Source: Erwinia persicina (lineage in GTDB: Bacteria; Pseudomonadota; Gammaproteobacteria; Enterobacterales; Enterobacteriaceae). Taken from it: a DNA stretch of 64,000 bases. Where the stretch lies: positions 78,871-142,870 of the forward strand of contig NZ_JACYMO010000008.1 of NCBI RefSeq assembly GCF_014838825.1, written 5' to 3'. The notes beneath the pieces were generated by a model that was given only the letters and a program-made list of their open reading frames with translations, searched no databases and had not been told where the DNA came from. Of this stretch, positions 29,875 through 39,403 are shown piece by piece. Both the position numbers and the translations under genes were made by a program. How positions within the stretch are numbered: position 1 is the first letter of the stretch; each line of letters starts with the position of its first letter.

Positions 29875-30273
29875 ATGGCTACGCTGCATCTGTTACTCGC
29901 TTTCGGCTCCTATTTTTTCACCAGTTGTGCAATGGTGCTGATATTTCTGTTTATCTACACCCGCATTACCCCCCATAACGAATGGCGTCTGATTAAAGAG
30001 AATAATCTGGCGGCGGCACTGGGTTTCATTGGTGCGCTATTAGGTTATATTATCCCGCTGGCCAGCGTGGCGATTAACTCCATCAATTTACTCGATTATG
30101 TTTTATGGGGTGCAGTCGCGCTGGTCGTACAATTACTGGTGTTTGGTCTGGCGCGTATTTATCTGCCGAAAATCAGCCAGCATATTGAAGATAACCATCT
30201 GGCTGTTGGCTTATTTCTCGGCGGGGTCTCCCTTGGCGGAGGGATCATTAATGCAGCCTGTATGACCTACTAA
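29875..30273 (+). CDS. yjfL: DUF350 membrane protein YjfL
   Basis: Small inner-membrane protein of unknown function with four predicted helices in 132 residues, the length of E. coli YjfL. Recognisable parts are AMVLIFLFIYTRITPHNEWRLIKENN, ALLGYIIPLASVAIN and GGIINAACMTY at the end. The open frame extends 55 codons upstream, but that part has no membrane or family features. It heads yjfL-yjfM-yjfC. In E. coli these genes sit in another part of the chromosome behind yjfIJK, which are absent here. Confidence 0.9.
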   Translation: MATLHLLLAFGSYFFTSCAMVLIFLFIYTRITPHNEWRLIKENNLAAALGFIGALLGYIIPLASVAINSINLLDYVLWGAVALVVQLLVFGLARIYLPKISQHIEDNHLAVGLFLGGVSLGGGIINAACMTY

Positions 30274-30300
30274 AACTTTTCAGGCAGGGAAGCAGTAACC

Positions 30301-30924
30301 TTGAAAAAGAAACGTCGCCGCTCACGTTCGGGCGGTCAAAAGTCGGTGGAATTTAAGTCCTTCTCGCAAGGCGCAGCCCTGAATGACGCGCCGCGTAAAT
30401 CCACGTCATGGCTGACGCTGGTTATTATGGGCGGCACCGGTATGGCACTGCTCCACAGCTGCCAGGATAAGGGGGAAGAGCAGACCATCTTTTCCAGCAG
30501 CAATGAGTGTACGCAGGCAGGCTATTCCCTCCGGGCCTGTGAGGTGCAGGAGCAGGCCGCCCAGCAACAGCTGGATGCCAGTTCACAGGGGTTTGATAAC
30601 AGTTATGCCTGTCAGAGCTATTATGGCCTCGGAAACTGTCATTACAGCCTGGCAACACACCGTTTTCTGCCCCGGCTGGCGGGTTTCACTATGGGTAAGC
30701 GCCCGCAGGAAGACGTCCAGGGGAGTTCCTCTTCCGGTGGCGGTTACTACGGTGGTGGGCGCGCCTTCTATCGTGACCCGAACGATCGTGAGACGCTGAG
30801 GACGCCGGGCAGTGAAGCACGCTGGACGCGTTCCTCTGCTGATACTGACTCCCACAAGTTCAGTGGGCGCACGGTCTCACGCGGCGGGTTTGGCGGCAGT
30901 TCATATCATCGTTCAGGGGGCTGA
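30301..30924 (+). CDS. yjfM: DUF1190 family protein YjfM
   Basis: Protein of unknown function, 207 residues (E. coli YjfM 212), with a basic N-terminus (KKKRRRSRSGG), a single hydrophobic segment at about 38-52 and then a Ser/Gly/Tyr-rich, Cys-containing part (SNECTQAGYSLRACEVQEQ, DNSYACQSYYGLGNCHYS). The tail is Gly-rich and ends SYHRSGG. The start codon is TTG, preceded by GGGAAG; no ATG fits the family start. yjfC begins 2 bases after its stop. Confidence 0.85.
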   Translation: MKKKRRRSRSGGQKSVEFKSFSQGAALNDAPRKSTSWLTLVIMGGTGMALLHSCQDKGEEQTIFSSSNECTQAGYSLRACEVQEQAAQQQLDASSQGFDNSYACQSYYGLGNCHYSLATHRFLPRLAGFTMGKRPQEDVQGSSSSGGGYYGGGRAFYRDPNDRETLRTPGSEARWTRSSADTDSHKFSGRTVSRGGFGGSSYHRSGG

Positions 30925-30926
30925 AG

Positions 30927-32123
30927 ATGATACGTATCGCCTGCACGCCCCGGCGCGATCTTCCCGCTATTGCCGCCCGCTACGGTTTTAACTTCCATAT
31001 CATTGATGATGAGGTGTACTGGGATGAAACCCGGGCCTATCGCTTTACCCTGCGTCAGATCGAGCAGGATATTGAGGGGCCAACGGAAGAGCTGCATCAG
31101 ATGTGCCTCGATTTGGTCGATCGCGTTACCGGCGATGAAGAGCTGCTGACAGCACTGGCGATCCCGCCCCTCTACTGGGAGGCCATTGCCCGCAGCTGGC
31201 AGCGCCGCGAACCCTCACTCTATGGCCGCATGGACTTCAGCTGGGGAGGGCAGGGGCCGGTTAAGCTGCTGGAATACAATGCCGATACGCCCACGTCTCT
31301 GTATGAAGCCGCGTTTTTTCAGTGGCAGTGGCTGACCGATGTCGCGGGCAGGGGGCCGGTCCCCCATCATGCCGATCAGTTCAATTCCCTGCAGGAAAAG
31401 CTGATCGCCCGGCTGGGGCTCTGGCGCAATCAGCACCCGCTCTATTTTTGCTGCTGTCAGGGATCGGCGGAAGATCGCGGCACGGTGCAGTATCTTGAAG
31501 ATTGCGCCAGACAGGCAGGCCTTGAAACGCGCTTTCTCTATCTGGAAGAAGTGGGCATGGGCGTGGGGGGCGTGCTCACGGACTTGCACGACCGGGTGAT
31601 TGAACAGGCATTCAAGCTTTACCCGCTGGAGTGGATGCTGCGTGATGATTACGGTCCGCTACTGCGCAAGGGCCGCGAACGCTGGATTGAACCCCTGTGG
31701 AAAACCGTGCTCAGTAACAAGGGCATCTTACCGCTGCTGTGGCGCTGGCATCGCGGGCATCCTAACCTGCTGCCTGCCTGGTTTGCCGGGGAAGTGGATA
31801 AACCGGGCTGGCGCTTAGCAGAAGAAATGGGCGCTCAGTGGCGCGGTTTTGTCAGTAAACCATTGTTCTCGCGCGAAGGGGCGAACATCACGATGTATGC
31901 CGATCGCGATGGCCGGCAACGGCTGGCCAGTGAACCCGGCGAATACGCGGATGAACCCCGTATCTGGCAGGCCAGTGCGCCGTTACCCCGGTTCGGGCAT
32001 GACCATACGCTGATCGGCAGCTGGATTGTGGGTGACAGCGCCGCGGGTATCGGTATTCGTGAGGATAACGGGCCAATCACCAAAGACAGTTCAAGGTTTA
32101 TCCCGCACTTTATTGCTGACTGA
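30927..32123 (+). CDS. yjfC: glutathionylspermidine synthase-like ATP-grasp protein YjfC
   Basis: ATP-grasp ligase-type protein related to the synthetase half of glutathionylspermidine synthetase; its true substrate is unknown. There are 398 residues (E. coli 387). Family blocks include YGRMDFSWGGQGPVKLLEYNADTPTSLYEA, DDYGPLLRKGRERWIEPLWK, FVSKPLFSREGANI and the end SSRFIPHFI. The amidase half of Gss is missing, as in other YjfC/YgiC proteins. It is translationally close to yjfM, suggesting a joint role at the envelope. Confidence 0.9.
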   Translation: MIRIACTPRRDLPAIAARYGFNFHIIDDEVYWDETRAYRFTLRQIEQDIEGPTEELHQMCLDLVDRVTGDEELLTALAIPPLYWEAIARSWQRREPSLYGRMDFSWGGQGPVKLLEYNADTPTSLYEAAFFQWQWLTDVAGRGPVPHHADQFNSLQEKLIARLGLWRNQHPLYFCCCQGSAEDRGTVQYLEDCARQAGLETRFLYLEEVGMGVGGVLTDLHDRVIEQAFKLYPLEWMLRDDYGPLLRKGRERWIEPLWKTVLSNKGILPLLWRWHRGHPNLLPAWFAGEVDKPGWRLAEEMGAQWRGFVSKPLFSREGANITMYADRDGRQRLASEPGEYADEPRIWQASAPLPRFGHDHTLIGSWIVGDSAAGIGIREDNGPITKDSSRFIPHFIAD

Positions 32124-32125
32124 TC

Positions 32126-32590
32126 TCAGCGCAGCTGATGAATGACCTGGTTGCTGCTGCCGCGCCAGCGCAGCGCCGGATCTCTGAGCGCCTGGATATA
32201 TTTCCCGTCAATCAGTACGTTAACCTCTGTGACCACCCGCTGCTGCTGCGCGTCCAGCTCCTCCCGCCGATAGCCGGTCCACATCCAGATATCCTTTCCC
32301 GCACAGTCACGGCGCACCCGGCGTAACAGCCGTCCGACATCGGCGAGATTAGCCGGATGCAGGGGATCGCCGCCGGACAGCGACAACCCCTGGCGCGGAA
32401 TGCGCGTGTCGTTGAGATCGGCAATCAGCCGTTCTTCCATTTCCAGCGTAAACGGCACCCCGGAGTTTACCCGCCAGGTACTTTTGTTATAGCAGCCCGG
32501 GCATTCATGCACGCAGCCAGACACAAACAGCGTGCAGCGCGTGCCGGGGCCGTTAACGATGTCCACCGGGTAGTACTGATGGATGTTCAT
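32126..32590 (-). CDS. nrdG: anaerobic ribonucleotide reductase activating protein NrdG
   Basis: Radical SAM enzyme that makes the glycyl radical on NrdD. It has 154 residues, the E. coli length. The cluster motif is CVHECPGC with Cys26, Cys30 and Cys33; SAM-binding GGDP is seen in SLSGGDPLHPAN. The start overlaps the nrdD stop by 4 bases. It is convergent with yjfC, with only 2 bases between them. Confidence 0.97.
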   Translation of the reverse strand: MNIHQYYPVDIVNGPGTRCTLFVSGCVHECPGCYNKSTWRVNSGVPFTLEMEERLIADLNDTRIPRQGLSLSGGDPLHPANLADVGRLLRRVRRDCAGKDIWMWTGYRREELDAQQQRVVTEVNVLIDGKYIQALRDPALRWRGSSNQVIHQLR

Positions 32591-34725
32591 CCCAGCTGGC
32601 CGTTGTGCAGATGTTTAACCCGACGTTTTACCTCTTCCTGCTTCCCGGCGTTAAAGGGGCGGGCATCCGGGCTGCCAAGATAGCCGCATACCCGACGGGT
32701 GACGGAAACGCGGGTGCTGTCGTGGTTACCGCATTTCGGGCAGGTGAAGCCTTTGCTGGTGCAGTCGAATTCGCCAGTAAAGCCGCACTCATAGCATTCG
32801 TCAATCGGCGTATTGGTACCGTAATAAGGCACCCGGCTGTAGCTGTAATCCCAGACGTCTTCCAGCGCCTTCAGGTTGTGCTGAATATTAGGATATTCGC
32901 CGTAACAGATAAAACCGCCGTTGGCTAACGGCGGGTAGCCCGCCTCAAAGTCGATTTTATCGTATGGGTTCACCTTCTTCTCCACGTCAAGGTGGAAGCT
33001 GTTGGTGTAATAGCCCTTATCCGTCACACCCGGCACCACACCAAACTCGGCGGCATCAAGGCGGCAGAAGCGATCGCACAGATTTTCGCTGGGGGTGCTG
33101 TACAGGCTGAAGCCGTAGCCGGTCTCCTCTTTCCAGGCTTCCACGGCCTCACGCAGCCGGGCGACAATCTGCAGCCCTTTCGCCCGCAGTTGTTCATCGT
33201 CATAAGGATGCACGCTGCCGCCACTCAGGGCGTTCAGCGTTTCGTGAATGCCGATGTAGCCCAAAGAAATGGAGGCTCTGCCGTTGCGGAAGATCGAGGC
33301 CACCGGCTCATCGGCCTTCAGGCGTACCCCGCAGGCACCTTCCATATAGAGGATCGGCGCAACGCGGGCTTTGACATTTTCCAGCCTGGCGATACGTGTC
33401 ATCAGCGCTTTTTTCGCCAGCAGCAGGCGCTGCTCAAGCAGAACCCAGAAGCGCCTCTCATCCCCCTCCGACTCCAGCGCAATACGCGGCAGGTTCAGGC
33501 TGATCACGCCGATATTGTTCCGGCCATCGTGGATCTGTTCGCCGTTCTCCTCATAGACCCCGAGGAAACTGCGGCAGCCCATTGGCGTTTTAAATGAACC
33601 GGTGACTTTCACCACCTGGTCGTAATTGAGGATATCCGGGTACATACGTTTACTGGCGCACTCCAGCGCCAGCTGTTTGATGTCGTAGTTAGGCTCGCCC
33701 GCCGCCTGGTTCAGACCGGCTTTAATGGCAAACACCAGCTTCGGGAACACCGCCGTTTTATGGTTTTTCCCCAAGCCGGCAATACGGTTACGCAGGATCG
33801 ACTGCTGAACCAGACGCGCCGACCAACGGGTACCCAGGCCAAAACCGAAGGTGACAAAGGGCGTCTGGCCATTGGCGGTGTGCAGGGTGTTGACCTCGTA
33901 TTCCAGTGACTGGAAAGCGTCATAACACTCTTTTTCAGTGCGCGAATGCGCATAGGCTTCAGCATCCGCAATCTGCCACTGCAGTGCGGTCGCGCGGTGC
34001 TTCTCCAGGCTGGCTTCAACAAACGGTGCCAGCACCTCGTCAATACGGTTAATCGTGGTCCCGCCGTAAATATGGCTGGCAACCTGCGCGATGATCTGGG
34101 CGGTGACGGCGGTGGCGGTAGAGATCGACTTCGGCGGTTCGATCTCCGCATTGCCCATCTTGAAGCCGTGCGTCAGCATGCCGCGCAGGTCGATCAGCAT
34201 GCAGTTGAACATCGGAAAGAACGGAGAGTAGTCGAGATCGTGATAGTGGATCTCACCGCGTTCATGGGCGCTGACCACATCACGCGGCAGCATATGCTGA
34301 CGGGCATAGTGTTTAGCCACAATACCGGCCAGCAGGTCGCGCTGGGTCGGGATCACTTTACTGTCTTTATTGGCATTTTCATTCAGCAGCGCGGGATTGC
34401 TCTGCTCAACCAGACCACGGATCTCATGATTCAGACGACCACGCAGCTCGCGGGCGACGTCGCGATCGTGACGATACTCAATGTAGCTGCGTGCCAGCTG
34501 GGGGTAACATCCCGCCATCAGCTGGTTTTCCACCGCGAGCTGCACCTCGGCAATATCCACCCGGGGACGGGCGGTCAGCAGGGCGCTGATCTGGCTGGCG
34601 GCGGTGGCGCAGTAGTCATTATCGTCAATGCTGGCTGCCTGTGCGGCAGCACGAATCGCTGCCTCAATACGTGTTGGATCGAAGGCGACCTGACAGCCGT
34701 CCCGCTTGATTACCTGAGTTGCCAC
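32587..34725 (-). CDS. nrdD: anaerobic ribonucleoside-triphosphate reductase NrdD
   Basis: Reduces ribonucleoside triphosphates for DNA synthesis without oxygen. The 712 residues equal E. coli NrdD. An ATP-cone domain lies at about 3-95 (VIKRDGCQVAFDPTRIEAAI). The glycyl radical is Gly681 in RRVCGYLGSPDARPFN, and the zinc site has CYECG and CPKCG. Two NrdR boxes lie just upstream. In E. coli treC precedes nrdD; here a SNF2-type helicase gene stands between them. Confidence 0.97.
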   Translation of the reverse strand: MATQVIKRDGCQVAFDPTRIEAAIRAAAQAASIDDNDYCATAASQISALLTARPRVDIAEVQLAVENQLMAGCYPQLARSYIEYRHDRDVARELRGRLNHEIRGLVEQSNPALLNENANKDSKVIPTQRDLLAGIVAKHYARQHMLPRDVVSAHERGEIHYHDLDYSPFFPMFNCMLIDLRGMLTHGFKMGNAEIEPPKSISTATAVTAQIIAQVASHIYGGTTINRIDEVLAPFVEASLEKHRATALQWQIADAEAYAHSRTEKECYDAFQSLEYEVNTLHTANGQTPFVTFGFGLGTRWSARLVQQSILRNRIAGLGKNHKTAVFPKLVFAIKAGLNQAAGEPNYDIKQLALECASKRMYPDILNYDQVVKVTGSFKTPMGCRSFLGVYEENGEQIHDGRNNIGVISLNLPRIALESEGDERRFWVLLEQRLLLAKKALMTRIARLENVKARVAPILYMEGACGVRLKADEPVASIFRNGRASISLGYIGIHETLNALSGGSVHPYDDEQLRAKGLQIVARLREAVEAWKEETGYGFSLYSTPSENLCDRFCRLDAAEFGVVPGVTDKGYYTNSFHLDVEKKVNPYDKIDFEAGYPPLANGGFICYGEYPNIQHNLKALEDVWDYSYSRVPYYGTNTPIDECYECGFTGEFDCTSKGFTCPKCGNHDSTRVSVTRRVCGYLGSPDARPFNAGKQEEVKRRVKHLHNGQLG

Positions 34726-34746
34726 CGCTGCTCTCCTGAAGGAAGA

Positions 34747-34762
34747 AAACTATATGTAGGTT
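34747..34762. promoter_or_regulatory. NrdR box 1 upstream of nrdD
   Basis: AAACTATATGTAGGTT fits the NrdR palindrome ACACTATATATAGTGT in its centre (CTATATGTAG). It lies 22 bases before the nrdD start. NrdR represses ribonucleotide reductase operons when dATP is high. Confidence 0.8.
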
Positions 34763-34778
34763 TCGGTGGCTATAGTAA

Positions 34779-34794
34779 ACGCTATATGTAGTGT
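34779..34794. promoter_or_regulatory. NrdR box 2 upstream of nrdD
   Basis: ACGCTATATGTAGTGT, a better match than box 1. The two boxes are 32 bases centre to centre, close to three helix turns, the spacing known for functional NrdR box pairs. Confidence 0.83.
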
Positions 34795-35149
34795 TTGTGC
34801 GGAGAATAATGGTGGTTTTATTGATTTACCGCATGGAACTTAAGAGTGGAAAATCTTTCCCGCAGCCCCCCTCAGATAACGGTTGAACGTTTCAGGCAGA
34901 GCAACGCGGCGATAAACAGCGCCAGGGCGCCGATACATGTGCGGAGTTGTTGATAAACTGCGAAGCAAAATATCACAGGGGATAACAGGGCGTAACCCTC
35001 CTGCTTCCTGCTGCCTTTCTGAACGCAGCGCTATTTTTTGCCGCTCATACGTGCGGTGATGGTTGCATTCAACCCTGAGGAATTACTACTATTGTCGGTT
35101 GCTGTGGAGCGAACCCTCTTTTGCTCTGGTTACTCAGGGATATTGCCCG
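34795..35149. other. nrdD-SNF2 intergenic region without a gene
   Basis: About 355 bases. It should hold the nrdD promoter on the left and the helicase promoter on the right. On the minus strand a 46-codon frame between stops (about 34878-35029) ends in a hydrophobic stretch resembling the last helix of a transporter, but it has no start codon and no recognisable family, so I do not call it a gene. I see only a half FNR site near 34820. Confidence 0.35.
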
Positions 35150-37702
35150 ATGTCGTCCGTCGCTTATAACGAAAAACAGGTCATTCGCTGGCTCGGCTCG
35201 CGAACCGTTGCGCGCGCGCGCGATCTGGTCGCCAGCGTACAGAATGTTCAGTGGCAGAATAACCTGTTAACCGGTGAGGTTCCGGGCCGTAAAGCGGAAC
35301 CGTTCAGCGTGATGGTGCATTTCAGCCGCCCTCAGGGCCGCCTGCTTGCCAGCGGTGAGTGCAGCTGTGCGGTAAAGAATAACTGTAAGCACGTTGCGGC
35401 GCTGATGCTGGCTAATCTTCAGCCGCGCCAGCAGGACGTCACGGTGGTGCTCGACACGATCCGCGCGACGCCCGTTCCGGTGCTGCAACTGCAGTCACGG
35501 GCCAAATTTATCAGCGGCTACGGCCATTACGGCCACCGACAAAAACGCCTCGACTTTGCCTCCGTCAGCTTTGATTACGCCGGGGTCAGCGTGGATGCCG
35601 GCAGCCGTGCGGAGAGCTTCAGTGATCGTTCGGGACTGCGTTATCACGTTCAACGTCATACCGAAGAAGAGCAGTCCTGGCTGGCTCAGATTGACTCGGC
35701 CGGGCTGAACGCCATTCCCGCCGGGCATATCTACACCCCCGCACCGCTGCCCCCGGCTATTTTTGCCCCGGTAACGCCGCCGCAGTGGCGCGACTTTATT
35801 AAAAAAGGCCTGCCGGCGCTGCGCAAACGCGGCTGGCGCATCAGCATGGATGATGATTTTACCTGGAATGTCTCCGAGGTGGATGCGATAGAAGGGCGCG
35901 CGATCCAGGGGGATGATGGCTGGTTCGATCTGGAGCTGGCGATGAAGATTGGCCGCCGTCGCGTGCGGCTGGAGCCGCTGCTGGCAAAGCTGTTCGAGCA
36001 TGACCGCCGCTGGACGTCAGGCAATCTTAGCCTGATCGCAGACGATGAACAGATTGAACTGCGCGATGATAAAAATCAGCGCCTGCTGTTCCGCGCCGCT
36101 CAGCTTAAGCCGCTGGTGGGCAATCTGATCGATCTGTTTGACACCGCGCAGCCGCTCAGGCTGGCAGCTTGGGACATCGGGCGGCTCAGTCAGTCGGACG
36201 ATCGCAGCCGCTGGATTTTTGACGGTGATAATGCCGTTCATCAGCTGGCCGAACGGCTGAGTGGCAACAGCGGCATTCAGGCCATTGCCCCCCCTGCCGG
36301 ATTGCAGGCGACCCTGCGTGACTATCAGCAGCAGGGGGTGAACTGGATGCAGTTCCTGCGTCAGCATCAGCTGGCGGGCGTACTGGCCGATGATATGGGG
36401 CTGGGAAAAACCATCCAGACGCTGGCGCATCTGCTGCTGGAAAAAGAGGCCGGGCGGCTGGATCGTCCGGCGTTAATCGTGGTGCCGACCACCCTGGTGC
36501 ATAACTGGTGCTGCGAAGCCCGGCGCTTTGCGCCCGGTCTGCGCGTGCTGGCCCTGACCGGGCCGCAGCGCAAAGATTTTTACGACCAGCTGGAGCAGTA
36601 CGATGTGGTGATCACCACCTATTCGCTGCTGTGGCGCGATCAGCCTCAGCTCGTGGCACACTTCTACCATATGCTGATCCTTGATGAAGCGCAGTACGTG
36701 AAGAACAGCGCTTCGCGTGCCGCCTCGGTGATCCGCACTCTGAAGACGCGCCATCGCCTGTGCCTGACCGGAACACCGCTGGAAAACCATCTTGGCGAGC
36801 TGTGGTCGCAGTTTGATTTTCTCCTGCCGGGCTTCCTGGGCAGCGAGCGCGACTTCACCCAGAACTGGCGTATTCCGGTCGAGCGCAACGGTGACAAAGT
36901 ACGGCGCGACCTGCTGGCAAAACGCGTGCGGCCGTTTATGCTGCGCCGCCGCAAGCAGGAAGTCGCCAAAGAGCTGCCGCCGAAAAACACCATTGTCCGC
37001 AGCGTACCGCTGGACGGCGCACAGCGGGATCTGTACGACCAGGTACGGGAAGCCATGCAGGATCGGGTGCAGCTGGCGATGCAGCAGCAGGGGCCGGGGC
37101 GCAGCCATCTTCTGGTGCTGGATGCGTTGCTGAAATTACGGCAGATCTGCTGCGATCCGCGCCTGATGTCTGACCCGCGTGCCGAACGGGTCAAACAGTC
37201 CGCCAAGCTGGCGCTGCTGCGCGAGATGCTGCATGACCTGCTGGCAGAGGATCGGCGCATTCTGATCTTCTCGCAGTTCACCACCATGCTCGGCATTATC
37301 GCGGAAGAGTTACAGAAAGCACGTATTCCCTACGTGATGCTGACCGGCAGTACGCGCGATCGCAACGAACCCGTGCGCCGTTTTCAGGAGGGAGAGGTGC
37401 CAGTGTTTCTGATCAGCCTGAAGGCCGGGGGCGTCGGTCTGAACCTGACGGCGGCAGACACCGTGATCCACTACGATCCCTGGTGGAACCCGGCGGCAGA
37501 AAATCAGGCCACCGATCGGGCTTACCGGCTCGGGCAGGATAAACCGGTGTTTGTCTACAAGCTGATTGCCGCCAACACCATTGAAGAGAAGATCGTCGCC
37601 ATGCAGCAGCAAAAAGCCGATCTGGCCGGTGAGATCCTGGATGATGAACTGAGCGAACCGGCCCAGTTCAGCCCGGACGATCTTACTGCGCTGTTTTCGT
37701 AA
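35150..37702 (+). CDS. SWIM zinc-finger SNF2-family helicase
   Basis: A large ATPase of 850 residues from the ATG at 35150. An N-terminal SWIM zinc-binding motif (CSCAVKNNCKHV, about 88-99) precedes a SNF2 motor in the C-terminal half: motif I DDMGLGKT, Ia VVPTTLVHNW, II DEAQ, III LTGTPLENHL, V SLKAGGVGLNLTAAD, VI DRAYRLGQDKPV. Such SWIM-SNF2 proteins translocate on double-stranded DNA; Bacillus YwqA is a relative. Its role here is unknown. The longer open frame (29 more codons) lacks a ribosome-binding site; AGGGA precedes the chosen ATG. It is not part of the E. coli gene order and may be an acquired accessory gene, though its GC-rich codons look like those of its neighbours. Confidence 0.85.
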   Translation: MSSVAYNEKQVIRWLGSRTVARARDLVASVQNVQWQNNLLTGEVPGRKAEPFSVMVHFSRPQGRLLASGECSCAVKNNCKHVAALMLANLQPRQQDVTVVLDTIRATPVPVLQLQSRAKFISGYGHYGHRQKRLDFASVSFDYAGVSVDAGSRAESFSDRSGLRYHVQRHTEEEQSWLAQIDSAGLNAIPAGHIYTPAPLPPAIFAPVTPPQWRDFIKKGLPALRKRGWRISMDDDFTWNVSEVDAIEGRAIQGDDGWFDLELAMKIGRRRVRLEPLLAKLFEHDRRWTSGNLSLIADDEQIELRDDKNQRLLFRAAQLKPLVGNLIDLFDTAQPLRLAAWDIGRLSQSDDRSRWIFDGDNAVHQLAERLSGNSGIQAIAPPAGLQATLRDYQQQGVNWMQFLRQHQLAGVLADDMGLGKTIQTLAHLLLEKEAGRLDRPALIVVPTTLVHNWCCEARRFAPGLRVLALTGPQRKDFYDQLEQYDVVITTYSLLWRDQPQLVAHFYHMLILDEAQYVKNSASRAASVIRTLKTRHRLCLTGTPLENHLGELWSQFDFLLPGFLGSERDFTQNWRIPVERNGDKVRRDLLAKRVRPFMLRRRKQEVAKELPPKNTIVRSVPLDGAQRDLYDQVREAMQDRVQLAMQQQGPGRSHLLVLDALLKLRQICCDPRLMSDPRAERVKQSAKLALLREMLHDLLAEDRRILIFSQFTTMLGIIAEELQKARIPYVMLTGSTRDRNEPVRRFQEGEVPVFLISLKAGGVGLNLTAADTVIHYDPWWNPAAENQATDRAYRLGQDKPVFVYKLIAANTIEEKIVAMQQQKADLAGEILDDELSEPAQFSPDDLTALFS

Positions 37703-37738
37703 CCAGGATGCGGGCCGGCCGGAACAAACGATCGGTCC

Positions 37739-39403
37739 CTACCGCAGGGTGTTCTGATACCACCACACCGCCTCCCAGGGACGCAGCATCACTTCACCCG
37801 GCGTGACGTGCGTATCCGGATAGTTGCTGATTAACACTTCCCAGTGGCCGCTATAAGCCGGGGGATGCCAGACCTGCGTTTCACCACTGAAGTTGGTCGC
37901 CACCACCAGCGTTTCCCCCGCTATCCGGCGGCAGTAACACCACAGGCGCGGATGGTCGGGCAGCAGGTCAAGGTAGTCCCCGTGGGTCAGGATGTCGTAG
38001 TGTTTACGCAGCGCGATCAGCTTTTGATAGCAGTAAAAGACGGAGTCCGGGTCTGCCAGCGCGGCGGCCGCATTCACGGTGCTCACATTGTCGCCCATGC
38101 CGATCCACGGTGTGCCCTGGGTAAATCCGCCGTTCTCACTGTCGTCCCACTGCATCGGCGTGCGGCCGTTATCGCGGGATTTACTGGCGAGGATCGCCAG
38201 CAGGTTATCGCTGTCGCGGCCCTGAGAACGCAGCTCCGCGTACATGTTGTGACTTTCAATATCGCGGTAATCGATAATGCGGGTGAAGTGCGGATTGGTC
38301 ATTCCCAGCTCTTCCCCCTGGAATATATAGGGGGTGCCCTGCATGCCGTGCAGGGCCAGGGCCAGCAGCTTGGCGGATTCGACCCGATAGTTAAACTCAT
38401 CCCCCCAGCGCGACACAACCCGTGGCTGGTCATGATTACACCAGAACAGCGCATTCCACGCCTGGTTGTGCATCCCCTGCTGCCAGTGGGTAAATATCTC
38501 CTTCAGTGCCACCAGATTGAGCGGCGTCAGCGTCCACTTCTGGCCCTGATAAAAATCGACCTCCACATGATCGAAGCTGAACACCATCGACAGCTCCTCG
38601 CCACTCAGCGCCCCGTAACGCTGGCAGTGCTCCAGCGTGGCGGAGGACATTTCGCCTACGGTCACCAGCTGACGCGGAATAAACACTTCGCGGCTCATCT
38701 CCCGCATAAATTCGTGAATACGCGGACCATCGGTATACAGCCGCAGACCATCCCCTCCCGGATCATCGGCAAAATCCTGCTGCTTGGACACCAGGTTGAT
38801 CACATCCAGGCGCAGGCCGTCGATGCCCCGGTCGGCCCAGAAATTGACCACCTGCTTCAGCTCGGCGCGGACACTGTCATTTTCCCAGTTCAGCTCGGCC
38901 TGCTCCGGTGCCCACAGATGCATATAGTACTGACTGCTTTCCGGGTGCCAGCGCCAGGCGCTGCCGCCAAACTTGGACATCCAGTTATTCGGCAGCTGGC
39001 CGGGAGCGCCGTCGCGCCAGATATAGTAAGCGCGATAGGGGCTGTCGCGATCCAGCGCCTCATGGAACCAGTGATGCTGAGTAGAGGTATGGTTAAACAC
39101 CATATCCAGAATAATGCGCATCCCGCGCCGGTGGGTTTCCTCCACCAGATTATCGAAATCATTGAGGGTGCCAAACTGCGGATCGATGGCGGTGTAATTG
39201 GCCACGTCATAGCCGTTATCGACCTGCGGAGAAAGATAAAATGGCGTCAGCCAGATGGCATCAACGCCCAGCGTTTGCAGATAGTCCAGCCGCTGGATTA
39301 CGCCGGGCAGATCGCCAGTACCGCTGCCGGTGGTGTCCTGAAAACTCTTGGGATAGATCTGATAAATCACGCCGTTCTGCCACCAGGGTGGAGTATTTGT
39401 CAT
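37739..39403 (-). CDS. treC: trehalose-6-phosphate hydrolase TreC
   Basis: Cytoplasmic GH13 enzyme that splits trehalose-6-phosphate into glucose and glucose-6-phosphate. It has 554 residues (E. coli 551). The start WWQNGVIYQIYPKSFQDTTGSGTGDLPG is diagnostic. Active-site parts are the nucleophile Asp in DGLRLDVINLVS, acid/base Glu in VGEMSSATLEHC and NHDQPR. Trehalose-6-phosphate normally comes from the PTS permease TreB, encoded just upstream in E. coli. No treB or treR is in this window, so import must be encoded elsewhere, or the enzyme handles phosphate sugar from another source. Confidence 0.94.
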   Translation of the reverse strand: MTNTPPWWQNGVIYQIYPKSFQDTTGSGTGDLPGVIQRLDYLQTLGVDAIWLTPFYLSPQVDNGYDVANYTAIDPQFGTLNDFDNLVEETHRRGMRIILDMVFNHTSTQHHWFHEALDRDSPYRAYYIWRDGAPGQLPNNWMSKFGGSAWRWHPESSQYYMHLWAPEQAELNWENDSVRAELKQVVNFWADRGIDGLRLDVINLVSKQQDFADDPGGDGLRLYTDGPRIHEFMREMSREVFIPRQLVTVGEMSSATLEHCQRYGALSGEELSMVFSFDHVEVDFYQGQKWTLTPLNLVALKEIFTHWQQGMHNQAWNALFWCNHDQPRVVSRWGDEFNYRVESAKLLALALHGMQGTPYIFQGEELGMTNPHFTRIIDYRDIESHNMYAELRSQGRDSDNLLAILASKSRDNGRTPMQWDDSENGGFTQGTPWIGMGDNVSTVNAAAALADPDSVFYCYQKLIALRKHYDILTHGDYLDLLPDHPRLWCYCRRIAGETLVVATNFSGETQVWHPPAYSGHWEVLISNYPDTHVTPGEVMLRPWEAVWWYQNTLR

